Below, piece by piece: positions 18,076 through 26,626 of a stretch of DNA of 64,000 nt. The notes under the pieces are model-generated. The model was not told the origin of the DNA. It ran no database searches and was given only the letters and a program-made list of their open reading frames with translations. The position numbers were made by a program, and so were the translations under genes. Source of the stretch: Ferruginibacter sp050611725 (lineage in GTDB: Bacteria; Bacteroidota; Bacteroidia; Chitinophagales; Chitinophagaceae); the NCBI RefSeq assembly GCF_050611725.1, contig NZ_JBODJB010000001.1:558001-622000 (forward strand), in the 5' to 3' direction. Positions within the stretch are counted from its first letter, which is position 1; each line of letters begins with the position of its first letter.

Positions 18076-18106
18076 AATAATATATTTTTATAAATGAATG
18101 TAGATG

Positions 18107-18144
18107 AAAAGAGCAAGACATAAGTAATTACATCTTGCTCTTTT
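18107..18144 (-). terminator. Hairpin terminator of the HU gene
   Basis: AAAAGAGCAAGA and TCTTGCTCTTTT form a 12 bp perfect stem with a 14-base loop, between the HU stop (18163) and the bTHX start. The symmetrical A and T runs would let it work in either direction. Confidence 0.8.
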
Positions 18145-18162
18145 AATTTGTTTGCTCAAGCA

Positions 18163-18432
18163 TTACAATTTAGCTGATAATTCTTTACCGGCTTTAAATT
18201 TAGCAACTTTTTTAGCTTTGATTTTGATAACAGCACCTGTTTGAGGGTTGCGACCATTACGTGCAGCTCTTTTAGATACTGAGAAAGTACCAAAACCTAC
18301 TAAAGTAACTTTACCACCACCTTTTAAAGTTTTTGTAACAGCTTCTACAAAAGAGTCTAAAGCGGCGTTTGCTTGTGTTTTTGTAACACCTGCATCATCT
18401 GCAAGTTTTGCAATTAATTCTGCTTTGTTCAT
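18163..18432 (-). CDS. HU-family nucleoid protein
   Basis: 89 residues starting at MNKAELIAKLADDAG; an upstream in-frame start at 18465 lies within the promoter region and is unlikely. The HU/IHF fold is clear: two helices, VTKTLKGGGKVTLVGFGTFS, then the DNA-bending arm with RAARNGRNPQTGAVIKIKAK and the C-terminal helix FKAGKELSAKL. The Pro at the arm tip (RNPQTG) is the intercalating residue. As a homodimer it bends and compacts DNA. A perfect -7 element lies 30 nt upstream, and a hairpin terminator follows. Confidence 0.95.
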   Translation of the reverse strand: MNKAELIAKLADDAGVTKTQANAALDSFVEAVTKTLKGGGKVTLVGFGTFSVSKRAARNGRNPQTGAVIKIKAKKVAKFKAGKELSAKL

Positions 18433-18462
18433 GATATTTTTTTTAAAAATTTTTAACTGTAA

Positions 18463-18492
18463 CAAATATAGAAGGTTTTTAATTGCAACAAA
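18463..18492 (-). promoter_or_regulatory. HU gene promoter
   Basis: Read on the minus strand, TTTG (18489-18492) and TATATTTG (18463-18470) are 18 nt apart, a close fit to the Bacteroidota housekeeping promoter. The leader to the ATG is about 25 nt. Confidence 0.7.
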
Positions 18493-18721
18493 ATTTTTTT
18501 ATCAAAAAAGATTTTTAACAATTCGCTGCAAACCGCAAGGAATAAGGGGTTTGTTGAATTAAAAATGAAAAATGAAAAATGAAAAATACAAGAGCATCTC
18601 TTAAAACCCTTTGCCAGTAAGCATTTCAGAAGAACCGGGGCGAAATCCTTTATCCATGCGGTTTTTGGGGAATATACAAACCTTTTTTATTAAACAAAAT
18701 GTATTTTTTTGTTTTGCACAT
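18493..18721. other. Intergenic region with AAAAATG tandem words and a short GC-richer segment
   Basis: 18561-18588 holds four near-tandem copies of AAAAATGA-type words. 18601-18657 is GC-richer than its surroundings and contains an 18-codon minus-strand reading frame (MDKGFRPGSSEMLTGKGF) just downstream of the DUF4286 stop. I cannot show that this frame is translated. Nothing else is recognisable. Confidence 0.4.
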
Positions 18722-19027
18722 TTAGTTAACAACCTGCATTACCGAGCGGAATGCGATGAATTTATCTCCCCATTTATCGAAAGATTTTTGACGCATTATA
18801 GAAGCATGATTTTCGATATAGTTATTGTACAACGATTTGCTTTCTGCATGATATTGTATGGCATAAGTTGGCCCTTCAGAAGTATCTACTTCAAGTAGCT
18901 GTAAAATAACAGCATGTGTAAAACAACCCGTAGCAATAACTTGGGGAATATGCTCTTCTTTGATCCACTTAAGCCATGACTGATGAATAGATTCGTGTAC
19001 TTTGATGGTAACGTTGTAAATGATCAT
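18722..19027 (-). CDS. DUF4286 family protein
   Basis: 101 residues. The N-terminus MIIYNVTIKVHESIHQSWLK followed by WIKEEHIPQVIATGCFTHA is the typical opening of DUF4286, a small ferredoxin-like alpha-beta domain of unknown function found in Bacteroidota. The Trp-rich helix and the YAIQYHAESKSLYNNYIENH segment fit. No signal peptide, so it is cytoplasmic. It lies 51 bp after the exonuclease III gene on the same strand; the spacer contains AATAAG/AAATAAGAAA word repeats. Confidence 0.82.
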   Translation of the reverse strand: MIIYNVTIKVHESIHQSWLKWIKEEHIPQVIATGCFTHAVILQLLEVDTSEGPTYAIQYHAESKSLYNNYIENHASIMRQKSFDKWGDKFIAFRSVMQVVN

Positions 19028-19078
19028 TGTAATAAGGAATAAGAAATGTAAAATAAGAAATAAGAAAGTGTACTGTGC

Positions 19079-19846
19079 TTATTTCTTTAGTTCCAGAAAA
19101 ATCGGACAATGATCGCTGTGCTTTACATCAGGAAAAATATCGGCATCTTTCAATTGCTTTTTTAACGGTTCGGTTACTGTAATATAATCGATACGCCAGC
19201 CTTTGTTATTCAATCTTACCGAAGGAAAACGCTGACTCCACCAGCTATAGCGATGAGGCTCTGGATGAAACTCCCTGAAAGTATCTATCCAGCCGCTTGA
19301 TAAAAATTTAGTCAGCCAGTTTCTTTCCTCCGGCAAAAAACCCGAAGAATTTTTATTTCCCTTAGGATCATGTATGTCTATTTCATTGTGAGCAATATTA
19401 TAATCACCCACCAGTATCATTTTAGGAAATTTCTTTTTTTGTTTATTCAGATAAGCATGAAACTCATCTAACCACACGTACTTAAAGGCTTGTCTTTCGT
19501 CACCGCTTGTACCTGATGGAAAGTAGGCATTGATCAATCTTATGTCTCCAAAATCTGCTTGTATCACTCTTCCCTCGCTATCACTCGATTCTATACCACA
19601 ACCGTATTCAATATTATCGGGTTTGATCTTAGAAAAAATAGCCACGCCGCTATAGCCTTTTTTTTGTGCACTAAACCAGTGATGATGAAATCCTAGTTCA
19701 TCTAACTGTTTAAAATCCACATCATCTCTAGTTGCTTTAGTTTCCTGCAAACAAATAATATCTGCCGGATTTGTTTTCAGCCAATCTATAAAACCTTTCT
19801 TAAAAGCAGCTCTTATGCCGTTTACATTATAGGAGATGATACGCAT
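19079..19846 (-). CDS. xth: Exodeoxyribonuclease III (AP endonuclease)
   Basis: 255 residues of the ExoIII/APE1 family. Visible: MRIISYNVNGIRAAFKKGF (Asn at the active site), IICLQETKA (metal-binding Glu), YSGVAIFSKIKPD, LVGDYNIAHNEIDIHDPKGN (catalytic Asp-Asn) and the C-terminal SDHCPIFLEL (Asp-His pair). The full catalytic set is present. The enzyme cleaves DNA at abasic sites and degrades one strand from 3' ends in base excision repair. A TAAATTTA element 4 nt upstream of the ATG (19851-19858) may give a near-leaderless transcript. Confidence 0.95.
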   Translation of the reverse strand: MRIISYNVNGIRAAFKKGFIDWLKTNPADIICLQETKATRDDVDFKQLDELGFHHHWFSAQKKGYSGVAIFSKIKPDNIEYGCGIESSDSEGRVIQADFGDIRLINAYFPSGTSGDERQAFKYVWLDEFHAYLNKQKKKFPKMILVGDYNIAHNEIDIHDPKGNKNSSGFLPEERNWLTKFLSSGWIDTFREFHPEPHRYSWWSQRFPSVRLNNKGWRIDYITVTEPLKKQLKDADIFPDVKHSDHCPIFLELKK

Positions 19847-19855
19847 AAAATAAAT

Positions 19856-20683
19856 TTAGTTTTTTACTTTACTTCCAACAGGGAAATTTACGCCTAAGCT
19901 AAGGATCATTTCGTAAGTTCCAAAAGCATGTTTGGCTGTTCCTTCAAATATTTTCAAATCAGCATAACGGGCATAATCCGCTTTGTTCGAAAATTCCAGA
20001 TATACATAATCAAAGAATGTAGTTCTTAGGGCTGCTTCTACGCCTGTATTCCAGCCGCCGATTTGAAAATGCGGCGTGTTGGTATTTCCAAAAAATGAAT
20101 TTTCTACATGAGGTATTACCGGACCTATTCCCACTTTACCTAATGCATCTACTTTAAATGTTCCGGCATTGTTTTTATACAAATGCCAGCGTTTTACAAT
20201 ATTGAATAAAAGAAAATTAGCCCCGTTATTCAGATAATAATAATAACCGTTTGCTTTATTAAAATCTATCAGACTATCAACCGGAGCATTATTCAATGTT
20301 CCTTTTATTCTTACTCGTTGATCAGCAAAAATGAATTTAGTATGATCAAAGTTTATTTCAACTGCCAGGTCTTTTTTTTTGTTGAGGAAAAGTCCTAAAC
20401 GATAGTTGTATTGAGGTATGGTAAGCTCTTTTTTAAAGATCCCGCCATCTTCATTCCACCCAGGATGATCTTTGCCGATAACATCAACAAAAGTGTATTT
20501 ATTTCCTAATGAAGGTTGATCAATCTTTACTTTGCTTTTTGTATACCACTCTTTATTATAACCCCAGGAAAAATAAAACTCTTTTTTTCGTTCTTTCTTT
20601 TTCTTTTGTGCATAAAGAGAGCAAGTAAAAAATGAAAAACTAAAAATGAAAAGAGATTTAAAAAGAGTTGCTTGTATGTTCAT
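19856..20683 (-). CDS. Exported outer-membrane beta-barrel-like protein
   Basis: 275 residues with a signal peptide (FIFSFSFFTCSLYAQ) cut before a highly basic stretch KKKKERKKE. The mature part alternates aromatic and polar residues in amphipathic strands (YRLGLFLNKKKDLAVEINFD, YVYLEFSNKADYARY) and ends with a strand MILSLGVNFPVGSKVKN, consistent with an outer-membrane barrel. I do not recognise the family by name. It lies 9 bp before the exonuclease III gene and downstream of the FKBP gene on the same strand, so the three may be cotranscribed. Confidence 0.7.
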   Translation of the reverse strand: MNIQATLFKSLFIFSFSFFTCSLYAQKKKKERKKEFYFSWGYNKEWYTKSKVKIDQPSLGNKYTFVDVIGKDHPGWNEDGGIFKKELTIPQYNYRLGLFLNKKKDLAVEINFDHTKFIFADQRVRIKGTLNNAPVDSLIDFNKANGYYYYLNNGANFLLFNIVKRWHLYKNNAGTFKVDALGKVGIGPVIPHVENSFFGNTNTPHFQIGGWNTGVEAALRTTFFDYVYLEFSNKADYARYADLKIFEGTAKHAFGTYEMILSLGVNFPVGSKVKN

Positions 20684-20701
20684 TGAAAAAATATTATTCG
20701 T

Positions 20702-21136
20702 CTAACGGAAAGAAATTAATTCTACATCAAAAATAAGTGTGCTGTTTGGTCCGATGACTGAGCTCACTTGCCTTTCTCCATAACCCAAGTGTGGCGGAAT
20801 AAAGAACCGCCATTTACTTCCTTGCGGCATAAGTTGCAGCCCTTCAACCCAACCTTTGATTACCGCATTCAAAGGGAAACTTGCTGGGGTGCCTCTTTGC
20901 ACAGAGCTATCGAAAATAGTTCCGTTAATAACCGTACCATGATAATGGCAGGTAACTGTATGATGTAAAGATGGCTTTTCGCCGTCTCCCATTTTTAAAA
21001 TTTCATATTGCAAACCACTTGGTAAACTTACTACATTTTCTTTTTTTGCATTTTCTGCAAGGAATTGTTCTCCTGCTAATAAATTAGCTGCTGCTTTTTC
21101 ATCTCTCATTGCTTTTAGTTTTTCTGCTGCTGACAT
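20702..21136 (-). CDS. FKBP-type peptidyl-prolyl cis-trans isomerase
   Basis: 144 residues. A short N-terminal helix (MSAAEKLKAMRDEKAAANLL) is followed by a single FKBP domain from about 40: LPSGLQYEILKMGDGEKP, VTCHYHGTVINGTIFDSSVQ, then VIKGWVEGLQLMPQGSKWRF and IPPHLGYGERQVSSVIGPNS with LIFDVELISF. The aromatic rilapladib-type pocket residues (Y, F, D, W, Y, F) are retained, so it should be an active proline isomerase. No signal peptide is present, so it is probably cytoplasmic, like FklB. It precedes the barrel-protein gene by 18 bp. Confidence 0.92.
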   Translation of the reverse strand: MSAAEKLKAMRDEKAAANLLAGEQFLAENAKKENVVSLPSGLQYEILKMGDGEKPSLHHTVTCHYHGTVINGTIFDSSVQRGTPASFPLNAVIKGWVEGLQLMPQGSKWRFFIPPHLGYGERQVSSVIGPNSTLIFDVELISFR

Positions 21137-21143
21137 TTGTTGT

Positions 21144-21231
21144 AAGTTTAAGAGGTTAAAGGCGTTTAAAAGGTTTAACGTTTAATGGTTTACAACTTTT
21201 TCAACCTCTTAAACTTATTTGACCTCTTAAA
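21144..21231. repeat. Word-repeat palindrome (TTTAAGAGG family)
   Basis: AAGTTTAAGAGGTT at 21144-21157 is repeated in exact inverted form at 21203-21216, and a third copy (GACCTCTTAAACT) begins at 21221 and runs into the metH stop codon at 21232-21234. Confidence 0.75.
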
Positions 21232-23952
21232 CTACTCCAAAATCGGCCTCAACCATCTTGTTGCGTCTTCAATGCTCATACCTTTTCTTTTGGCATAATC
21301 ATTCAACTGATCTTCACTTATTTTACCGACACCAAAATATTTACTTTCCGGATTAGCAAAATACCATCCAGATACAGATGATGCAGGATACATTGCCAAA
21401 GATTCTGTCAATTCAATACCCGTGGCTTCTTTACCACCTAACAAACTGAATAATTTATATTTTTCGGTATGGTCAGGACAAGCAGGATAGCCAGGTGCCG
21501 GACGAATGCCTAAATATTCTTCTCTGATCAATTGTTCATTGGTAAGATGCTCATCTGTAGCATAACCCCAATACTCTTGCCTTGTTTTTTTATGCAATAC
21601 TTCAGCAAATGCCTCTGCCAACCTATCGGCCAACGCTTGCAAAATAATTTTATTATAATCATCATGAGCCGCTTCAAATCTTTTGATATGCGGTTCAATG
21701 CCTTCTATTGTTACTGCAAAAGCTCCGATATGATCTTGATAGTTCATCTCTGCAGGAGCAATAAAATCTGCCAATGATAAATTAGGTTGTCCGTCTGCCT
21801 TTTTAATTTGCTGACGAAGGAATTCCAGTTTTACCACTTCTTTATCAGCCAAAACATCTACAGAATCAGGAGCTACCTTATTAGCGGGCCAGAAACCAAT
21901 TGCTCCTCTTGCATTCAACCATTTCTCAGCTATGATCTGTGTCAATAATTTTTGAGCGTCATTGTATAAATTAGTAGCAGCTTCACCAATCACTTTGTCC
22001 GTTAGTATTGCAGGAAACTTGCCATGCATTTCCCATGCAATGAAGAACGGTTGCCAATCAATATATTCAGCTATTTCGGCAAGGTCATAGTTGTTAAATG
22101 TTTTTGTTCCGGTAAATGTTGGAGCAACCGGCTTGAAATTATTCCAGTTAATTGCTGCCGGATTTTTTTGTGCTTCGGCAAAGGTCAAAAATGCTTTGGT
22201 CGATTTTTTATTACCAAAATCAACTGCCAATTTTTCGTATTCATTTTTAATACTATTTAAAAAATCAGGCTTTTGTTCTTTACTTAACAAACTACCGGCC
22301 ACGGTTACACTACGACTGGCGTCTAATACATGCACTACCCCTTCATCGTATTGCGGAGCAATTTTAACAGCGGTATGCATACGGCTTGTTGTAGCTCCTC
22401 CAATCAACAAAGGTAATTTCATCCCTCTACGTTTCATTTCATGTGCCACATGCACCATTTCATCCAATGAAGGTGTGATCAATCCGCTTAAGCCAATAAT
22501 ATCAACATTTTCTTTGATCGCCGTTTCTAAAATTTTGTCGGTTGGCACCATTACACCAAGGTCAATGATATCATATCCATTACAACCTAATACCACACCC
22601 ACAATATTTTTGCCGATATCATGTACATCACCTTTCACGGTGGCCAATAATATTTTGGCAGCACCTGCAGCTTCTTCATTTGTTGTACCTGCAGCCAAAT
22701 GCGCTTGTTTTCTATCTTCTTTTTCCTGTTCGATATAAGGCGTAAGCACAGCAACTGCTTTTTTCATTACCCTTGCACTTTTCACCACCTGCGGCAAGAA
22801 CATTTTTCCTGCACCAAACAGATCTCCTACCACATTCATCCCATCCATCAACGGACCTTCAATTACATCCAACGGTTTAGGATATTTTTGTCTTGCTTCT
22901 TCTGTGTCTGCATCAATATATTCTGTGATTCCGTTTACCAACGAATGCGATAAACGTTTTTCTACAGTTTCTAAACGCCAGCTTTCGTCTTTTACTGTTT
23001 CTTTTCCTTTTGCTTTTACCGTATCGGCGAAAGCAATTAATTTTTCTGTTGCTTCGTTGTTATCATTGTTTCTATTCAATAAAACATCTTCACAAAGATT
23101 CCTTAATGTAGGTTCGATCTCATCGTAGACCACCAGCTGGCCTGCATTAACAATACCCATGTCCATACCGGCTTTGATAGCATGATATAAGAACACACTG
23201 TGTATTGCTTCTCTTACATGATCATTTCCTCTGAAAGAAAAAGACACATTACTTACGCCCCCACTTACTTTAGTAAGCGGCATTAATCTTTTTATTTCCC
23301 TGGTGGCTTCTATAAAATCTACTGCATAATTATTATGCTCTTCGATACCTGTTGCTACTGCAAAAATATTCGGGTCAAAAATGATGTCTTCAGGATCGTA
23401 CCCCACTTGTTCAGTTAGTATCTTGTATGCTCGGTGACAAATTTCAATTTTGCGATCTTTTGTATCTGCCTGCCCTACTTCATCAAAAGCCATTACAATT
23501 ACCGATGCTCCGTAACTTTTACAAATGAATGCCTGCTCAATGAATTTTTCTTCGCCTTCTTTCATGGAGATAGAATTCACGATACATTTTCCCTGTACGC
23601 ACTTCAACCCGGCTTCTATGATCTGAAATTTAGAAGAGTCGATCATGATCGGCACTTTAGCAATATCAGGTTCGGCCTGTACTAAGTTTAGAAAGGTGGT
23701 CATTGCTTCTACGCCTTCCAACATAGCGTCATCCATATTGATATCGATGACCTGTGCGCCACTTTCTACTTGTTGTCTTGCAACAGACAAAGCTTCTTCA
23801 TACTGACCATCTCTGATCAGGCGTGCAAATTTTTTACTTCCTGTAACATTGGTACGTTCACCAACGTTCACAAAATTTGTTTCCGGACGAACGACCAATG
23901 GCTCTAATCCGCTCAGGCGTAAAAAAGGTTTTATATGTGTTTGTTCACTCAT
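21232..23952 (-). CDS. metH: Methionine synthase, cobalamin-dependent, C-terminal half (pterin, B12 and activation domains)
   Basis: 906 residues. Order: pterin-binding domain about 20-310 (TNFVNVGERTNVTGSKKFAR), B12 cap about 340-430 (KPLDVIEGPLMDGMNVVGDL), B12-binding domain about 440-570 with the lower-ligand motif DVHDIGKNIVG, then the AdoMet activation domain to the end (EYLGIRPAPGYPACPDHTEK). It lacks the homocysteine/zinc domain, which is encoded separately at 24423-25436. Together the two proteins transfer the methyl group of 5-methyl-THF via cobalamin to homocysteine. Split MetH occurs in Bacteroidota, so this is not a frameshift. Between the halves sits a GxxExxY module. A word repeat touches the stop codon. 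Confidence 0.96.
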   Translation of the reverse strand: MSEQTHIKPFLRLSGLEPLVVRPETNFVNVGERTNVTGSKKFARLIRDGQYEEALSVARQQVESGAQVIDINMDDAMLEGVEAMTTFLNLVQAEPDIAKVPIMIDSSKFQIIEAGLKCVQGKCIVNSISMKEGEEKFIEQAFICKSYGASVIVMAFDEVGQADTKDRKIEICHRAYKILTEQVGYDPEDIIFDPNIFAVATGIEEHNNYAVDFIEATREIKRLMPLTKVSGGVSNVSFSFRGNDHVREAIHSVFLYHAIKAGMDMGIVNAGQLVVYDEIEPTLRNLCEDVLLNRNNDNNEATEKLIAFADTVKAKGKETVKDESWRLETVEKRLSHSLVNGITEYIDADTEEARQKYPKPLDVIEGPLMDGMNVVGDLFGAGKMFLPQVVKSARVMKKAVAVLTPYIEQEKEDRKQAHLAAGTTNEEAAGAAKILLATVKGDVHDIGKNIVGVVLGCNGYDIIDLGVMVPTDKILETAIKENVDIIGLSGLITPSLDEMVHVAHEMKRRGMKLPLLIGGATTSRMHTAVKIAPQYDEGVVHVLDASRSVTVAGSLLSKEQKPDFLNSIKNEYEKLAVDFGNKKSTKAFLTFAEAQKNPAAINWNNFKPVAPTFTGTKTFNNYDLAEIAEYIDWQPFFIAWEMHGKFPAILTDKVIGEAATNLYNDAQKLLTQIIAEKWLNARGAIGFWPANKVAPDSVDVLADKEVVKLEFLRQQIKKADGQPNLSLADFIAPAEMNYQDHIGAFAVTIEGIEPHIKRFEAAHDDYNKIILQALADRLAEAFAEVLHKKTRQEYWGYATDEHLTNEQLIREEYLGIRPAPGYPACPDHTEKYKLFSLLGGKEATGIELTESLAMYPASSVSGWYFANPESKYFGVGKISEDQLNDYAKRKGMSIEDATRWLRPILE

Positions 23953-23966
23953 GTTCTATTTATTAT

Positions 23967-24426
23967 TTAACCACAAAGGAAACTAAGGTTACACAAGGTT
24001 CACAAAGTGCCGTTTATGATTCGTTTTACTCCATCTTTGAATAATACAGAATTAAAATTTATTAAAAGACCAAGCTTACAGCCCGATAATTTCAAATAAG
24101 TAAGCAACTGTGCGATATGAATATCGTTTAATGTTTCTACAGATTTTATTTCTACTATTAATTTGTTTTCTAATATCAAATCTATTCTATAACCAATATC
24201 TAATTTTACTTCTTCGTAAACCAATGGCAACCCTTTTTGTTTCTCAGTATAAACACCAGTTTTCTTGAGTTCGTGAAACAAACATTCTTCGTAAGCACTT
24301 TCCAATAGTCCCGGTCCTAAATTTCTATGAACTTTTAACCCACATTCAAATACAATCTTTGACAATTCATTCTCTGTCATAAATCCTTGTGTTCTTCGTG
24401 CTAAACTTTGTGTTCTTTGTGGTTAA
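23967..24426. mobile_element. Putative GxxExxY module bounded by inverted TTAACCACAAAG repeats
   Basis: TTAACCACAAAG at 23967-23978 and its exact reverse complement at 24415-24426 face inward around one gene. Inside each end, CACAAAG-like words recur (left to about 24007, right from about 24386). The right repeat overlaps the TAA stop codon of the upstream metH half. No transposase is encoded, so mobility, if any, would need help from outside. Confidence 0.5.
24000..24380 (-). CDS. GxxExxY family protein
   Basis: 126 residues. The name-giving motif appears as LGPGLLESAYEECLFHELKK near residue 21, with the preceding VFECGLKVHRNL. Then a PD-(D/E)XK-like core follows: IGYRIDLILENKLIVEIKSV (D...ExK) and the helix AQLLTYLKLSGCKLGLLINF. 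The residues Asp, Glu and Lys of a nuclease-type fold are therefore all in place. A nuclease activity is not proven for the family as far as I know. The gene sits between the metH halves on the same strand, inside inverted repeats, and looks like an insertion into the operon spacer. Confidence 0.85.
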   Translation of the reverse strand: MTENELSKIVFECGLKVHRNLGPGLLESAYEECLFHELKKTGVYTEKQKGLPLVYEEVKLDIGYRIDLILENKLIVEIKSVETLNDIHIAQLLTYLKLSGCKLGLLINFNSVLFKDGVKRIINGTL

Positions 24427-25436
24427 AGTGCTTCCTCCAACACAGGCCTTTGCCTTGGTTGAAACTTCGCTACTTCGTCTGCAATATGTTTGATATGATC
24501 CGGTGTTGTACCGCAACAACCGCCTACAATATTTAACCAGCCATTGGCAGCCCACTCTTCAATAATATGTGCTGTTTGATGCGGTTGTTCATCGTATTCA
24601 CCAAATGCATTTGGTAAGCCTGCATTTGGATAAGCTGATGTATAACAACTTGCTATTTGTGATAGCTCTTCAATATGCGGACGCATTTCACTTGCACCCA
24701 ATGCACAGTTCAAGCCAACACTTAATGGATTGGCATGTGACACAGAAATGTAGAATGCTTCTAATGTTTGTCCGCTTAATGTACGACCGCTAGCATCAGT
24801 GATGGTGCCACTGATCATGATCGGTAGTTCAGGCATATTATTTTTTCTGAAGAAATTCTTTGCCGCATAAATAGCCGCCTTTGCATTGAGTGTATCAAAA
24901 ATAGTTTCGATCAGTAATACATCTACGCCACCTTCTACTAATCCTTTTATTTGTTCAGTATACGCTTCTGCTACTTCATCAAATGTTACCGCTCTGAAAC
25001 CGGGATTGTTTACATCAGGTGATAAACTTAATGTTTTGTTTAGAGGACCGATGGCACCTGCAACAAATCTTGGTTTGGCAGGATTCTTTGCAGTGTATTC
25101 ATCGGCAGCTATTCTTGCACATTTTGCAGAAGCTACATTCATTTCATAGGCTACATTTTGCATATCATAATCTGCCTGAGCAATAACTGTGCTGCTGAAA
25201 GTATTTGTCTCAATAATATCTGCACCGGCTTCTAAATATTCTTTGTGTATGCCTATGATGATTTCGGGTTGAGTGATACTCAACAGATCATTGTTGCCTT
25301 TTACATCAGTATGCCAGTCTTTGAATTTTTCGCCGCGATAATCTGCTTCGGTTAGTTTATGACGCTGTATCATAGTACCCATTGCGCCATCAATGATCAA
25401 AATTCTTTTTTGTAACTCGTCTTTAATGTTTGCCAT
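24423..25436 (-). CDS. metH: Methionine synthase homocysteine-binding half (zinc domain)
   Basis: 337 residues from the ATG at 25436 (MANIKDELQKR). An AAAGGAGG Shine-Dalgarno at 25441-25448 fixes this start; a longer frame to 25511 lacks such support. Motifs: ILIIDGAMGTMIQRHKLTEA, ETNTFSSTVIAQADYDM, and the three zinc Cys ligands in VGLNCALGASEMRPH and IVGGCCGTTPDH. The domain binds homocysteine through zinc and takes the methyl group from the cobalamin half (21232-23952). Its TAA stop lies within the first inverted repeat of the GxxExxY module. Confidence 0.95.
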   Translation of the reverse strand: MANIKDELQKRILIIDGAMGTMIQRHKLTEADYRGEKFKDWHTDVKGNNDLLSITQPEIIIGIHKEYLEAGADIIETNTFSSTVIAQADYDMQNVAYEMNVASAKCARIAADEYTAKNPAKPRFVAGAIGPLNKTLSLSPDVNNPGFRAVTFDEVAEAYTEQIKGLVEGGVDVLLIETIFDTLNAKAAIYAAKNFFRKNNMPELPIMISGTITDASGRTLSGQTLEAFYISVSHANPLSVGLNCALGASEMRPHIEELSQIASCYTSAYPNAGLPNAFGEYDEQPHQTAHIIEEWAANGWLNIVGGCCGTTPDHIKHIADEVAKFQPRQRPVLEEAL

Positions 25437-25704
25437 TTTACCCTCCTTTATTTTACCATTAATGCAGTAAACATTAACTGGTATTTGTTGAATAGAATTA
25501 ATGCGGTACAAGAGTGCGACGCCAATGAAGTATCATAGCAGCACAACTGCTTGGTTCAAAAAAATAAAAACTTATAAACGATGGAGACTTGCTAAAGATA
25601 GAAGTGTTGTCGTTTATTAGTTCTGATACAGGCTGAACAATAAACAAATCCGCCCTGAATGCGGCTGCAAAGTTACTAATAAGTAGATTGTTTACAAAAA
25701 TATA
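25437..25704 (-). promoter_or_regulatory. Long 5' leader and promoter of the metH operon
   Basis: On the minus strand a TAACTTTG -7 element (25668-25675) is followed by about 225 nt before the ATG. The leader can form an 8 bp perfect stem ATAAACGA/TCGTTTAT (25574-25581 with 25610-25617) and a CCGC/GCGG hairpin near 25651-25665. I could not match it to a SAM or cobalamin riboswitch. It ends in an unusually strong Shine-Dalgarno for this phylum. Confidence 0.5.
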
Positions 25705-26622
25705 CTACCAGTGGTTTTTGGCCTTTTTGACGTTGAAAACTCGGGAAATATTGAAGCCAAAGAGAATATCGCCATTGTCCCACTTACCTGTAGTTTCGCC
25801 AATGAAGGCTTTTTCTGTCATGCCTCTGGAGTTGGTAAAATGTAGCTGAAACACATGACCACCGGTTTCTATGTCTACCCCCAAAGAAAGAACGTTAGTA
25901 GATAACGACGCTTGTGTTTCGGGCAGTTGATAATAATATTCGGCATTTATGCTTACTCTACGGGATATCTTGTGGCGGCCACCGATGCCCATTGCAAAGT
26001 TGTTTCTTTTAGTATATGGCAAAGAAACGTTGGGTACTTTATCTCTATAAATATGTGTTGGCATTAATTGCAATGAAAACGCTTCTGAAAACTTTCGGCC
26101 GATAATTAGCTGATTGGTAACACTCAGCCTGTCGGAAAAACTTGGCTTAGGGGTTGTTGGAGGATCTGTTTTAAGTGTATTGATTGCAAAAACGGGGACA
26201 TAGGATAATGTGATGGGCATATTTATTTTGCCTGTTGACTGTCGCAGTAATTTTATTTTAAAGAAAACATCATACACTTTTTGAAAAGTACTTCGGCCAA
26301 AACCTGCCATAATATTTTTTGTGATGCCATAATCGAATCCCCAACGCATAGACGCTTCATCTAAACCGAACATGTTGTAAATACCACTGTTGAGCTGACC
26401 AAAACGATGATTGATCCTTAGATCCAGCACACCCGGTGCTGTATTTTCGGTTGATTGTCCTGTTACTAAACGTGTTGTTTTAAAGGTTCCGGTGGTATAA
26501 ATGATCTCGTCTTTTTTTGTTTCGTTCTCAAGTTGACTCATTACATCAGTTGTATCCTGAGCAAAAGTTTTTGCTGTTGTAATAAATACAACAAGCAACA
26601 GCAGCGTTAGTTTTTTTGGCAT
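25705..26622 (-). CDS. DUF5777-type beta-barrel protein
   Basis: 305 residues with a cleavable signal peptide (LLLLVVFITTAKTFAQ). The mature protein is a series of amphipathic strands with the segment DLRINHRFGQLNSGIYNMFG followed by LDEASMRWGFDYGITKN, characteristic of DUF5777 outer-membrane proteins of Bacteroidota, and ends in NGDILFGFNISRVFNVKK. Function is unknown. It is last in a three-gene run with the YceI protein (5 bp upstream) and the OB-fold protein, so the three probably act together in the envelope. Confidence 0.78.
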   Translation of the reverse strand: MPKKLTLLLLVVFITTAKTFAQDTTDVMSQLENETKKDEIIYTTGTFKTTRLVTGQSTENTAPGVLDLRINHRFGQLNSGIYNMFGLDEASMRWGFDYGITKNIMAGFGRSTFQKVYDVFFKIKLLRQSTGKINMPITLSYVPVFAINTLKTDPPTTPKPSFSDRLSVTNQLIIGRKFSEAFSLQLMPTHIYRDKVPNVSLPYTKRNNFAMGIGGRHKISRRVSINAEYYYQLPETQASLSTNVLSLGVDIETGGHVFQLHFTNSRGMTEKAFIGETTGKWDNGDILFGFNISRVFNVKKAKNHW

Positions 26623-26626
26623 GGCT

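Noticed and set aside
21232..25436. metH broken by a frameshift or insertion
   Set aside because: Both halves have proper starts, complete domains and good sequence ends, and split methionine synthases are known in this phylum. The GxxExxY module lies in the spacer and does not break either half.
25437..25704. Cobalamin or SAM riboswitch before metH
   Set aside because: I looked for the B12 box and the SAM-I or SAM-II core and could not recognise either, so only a structured leader is claimed.
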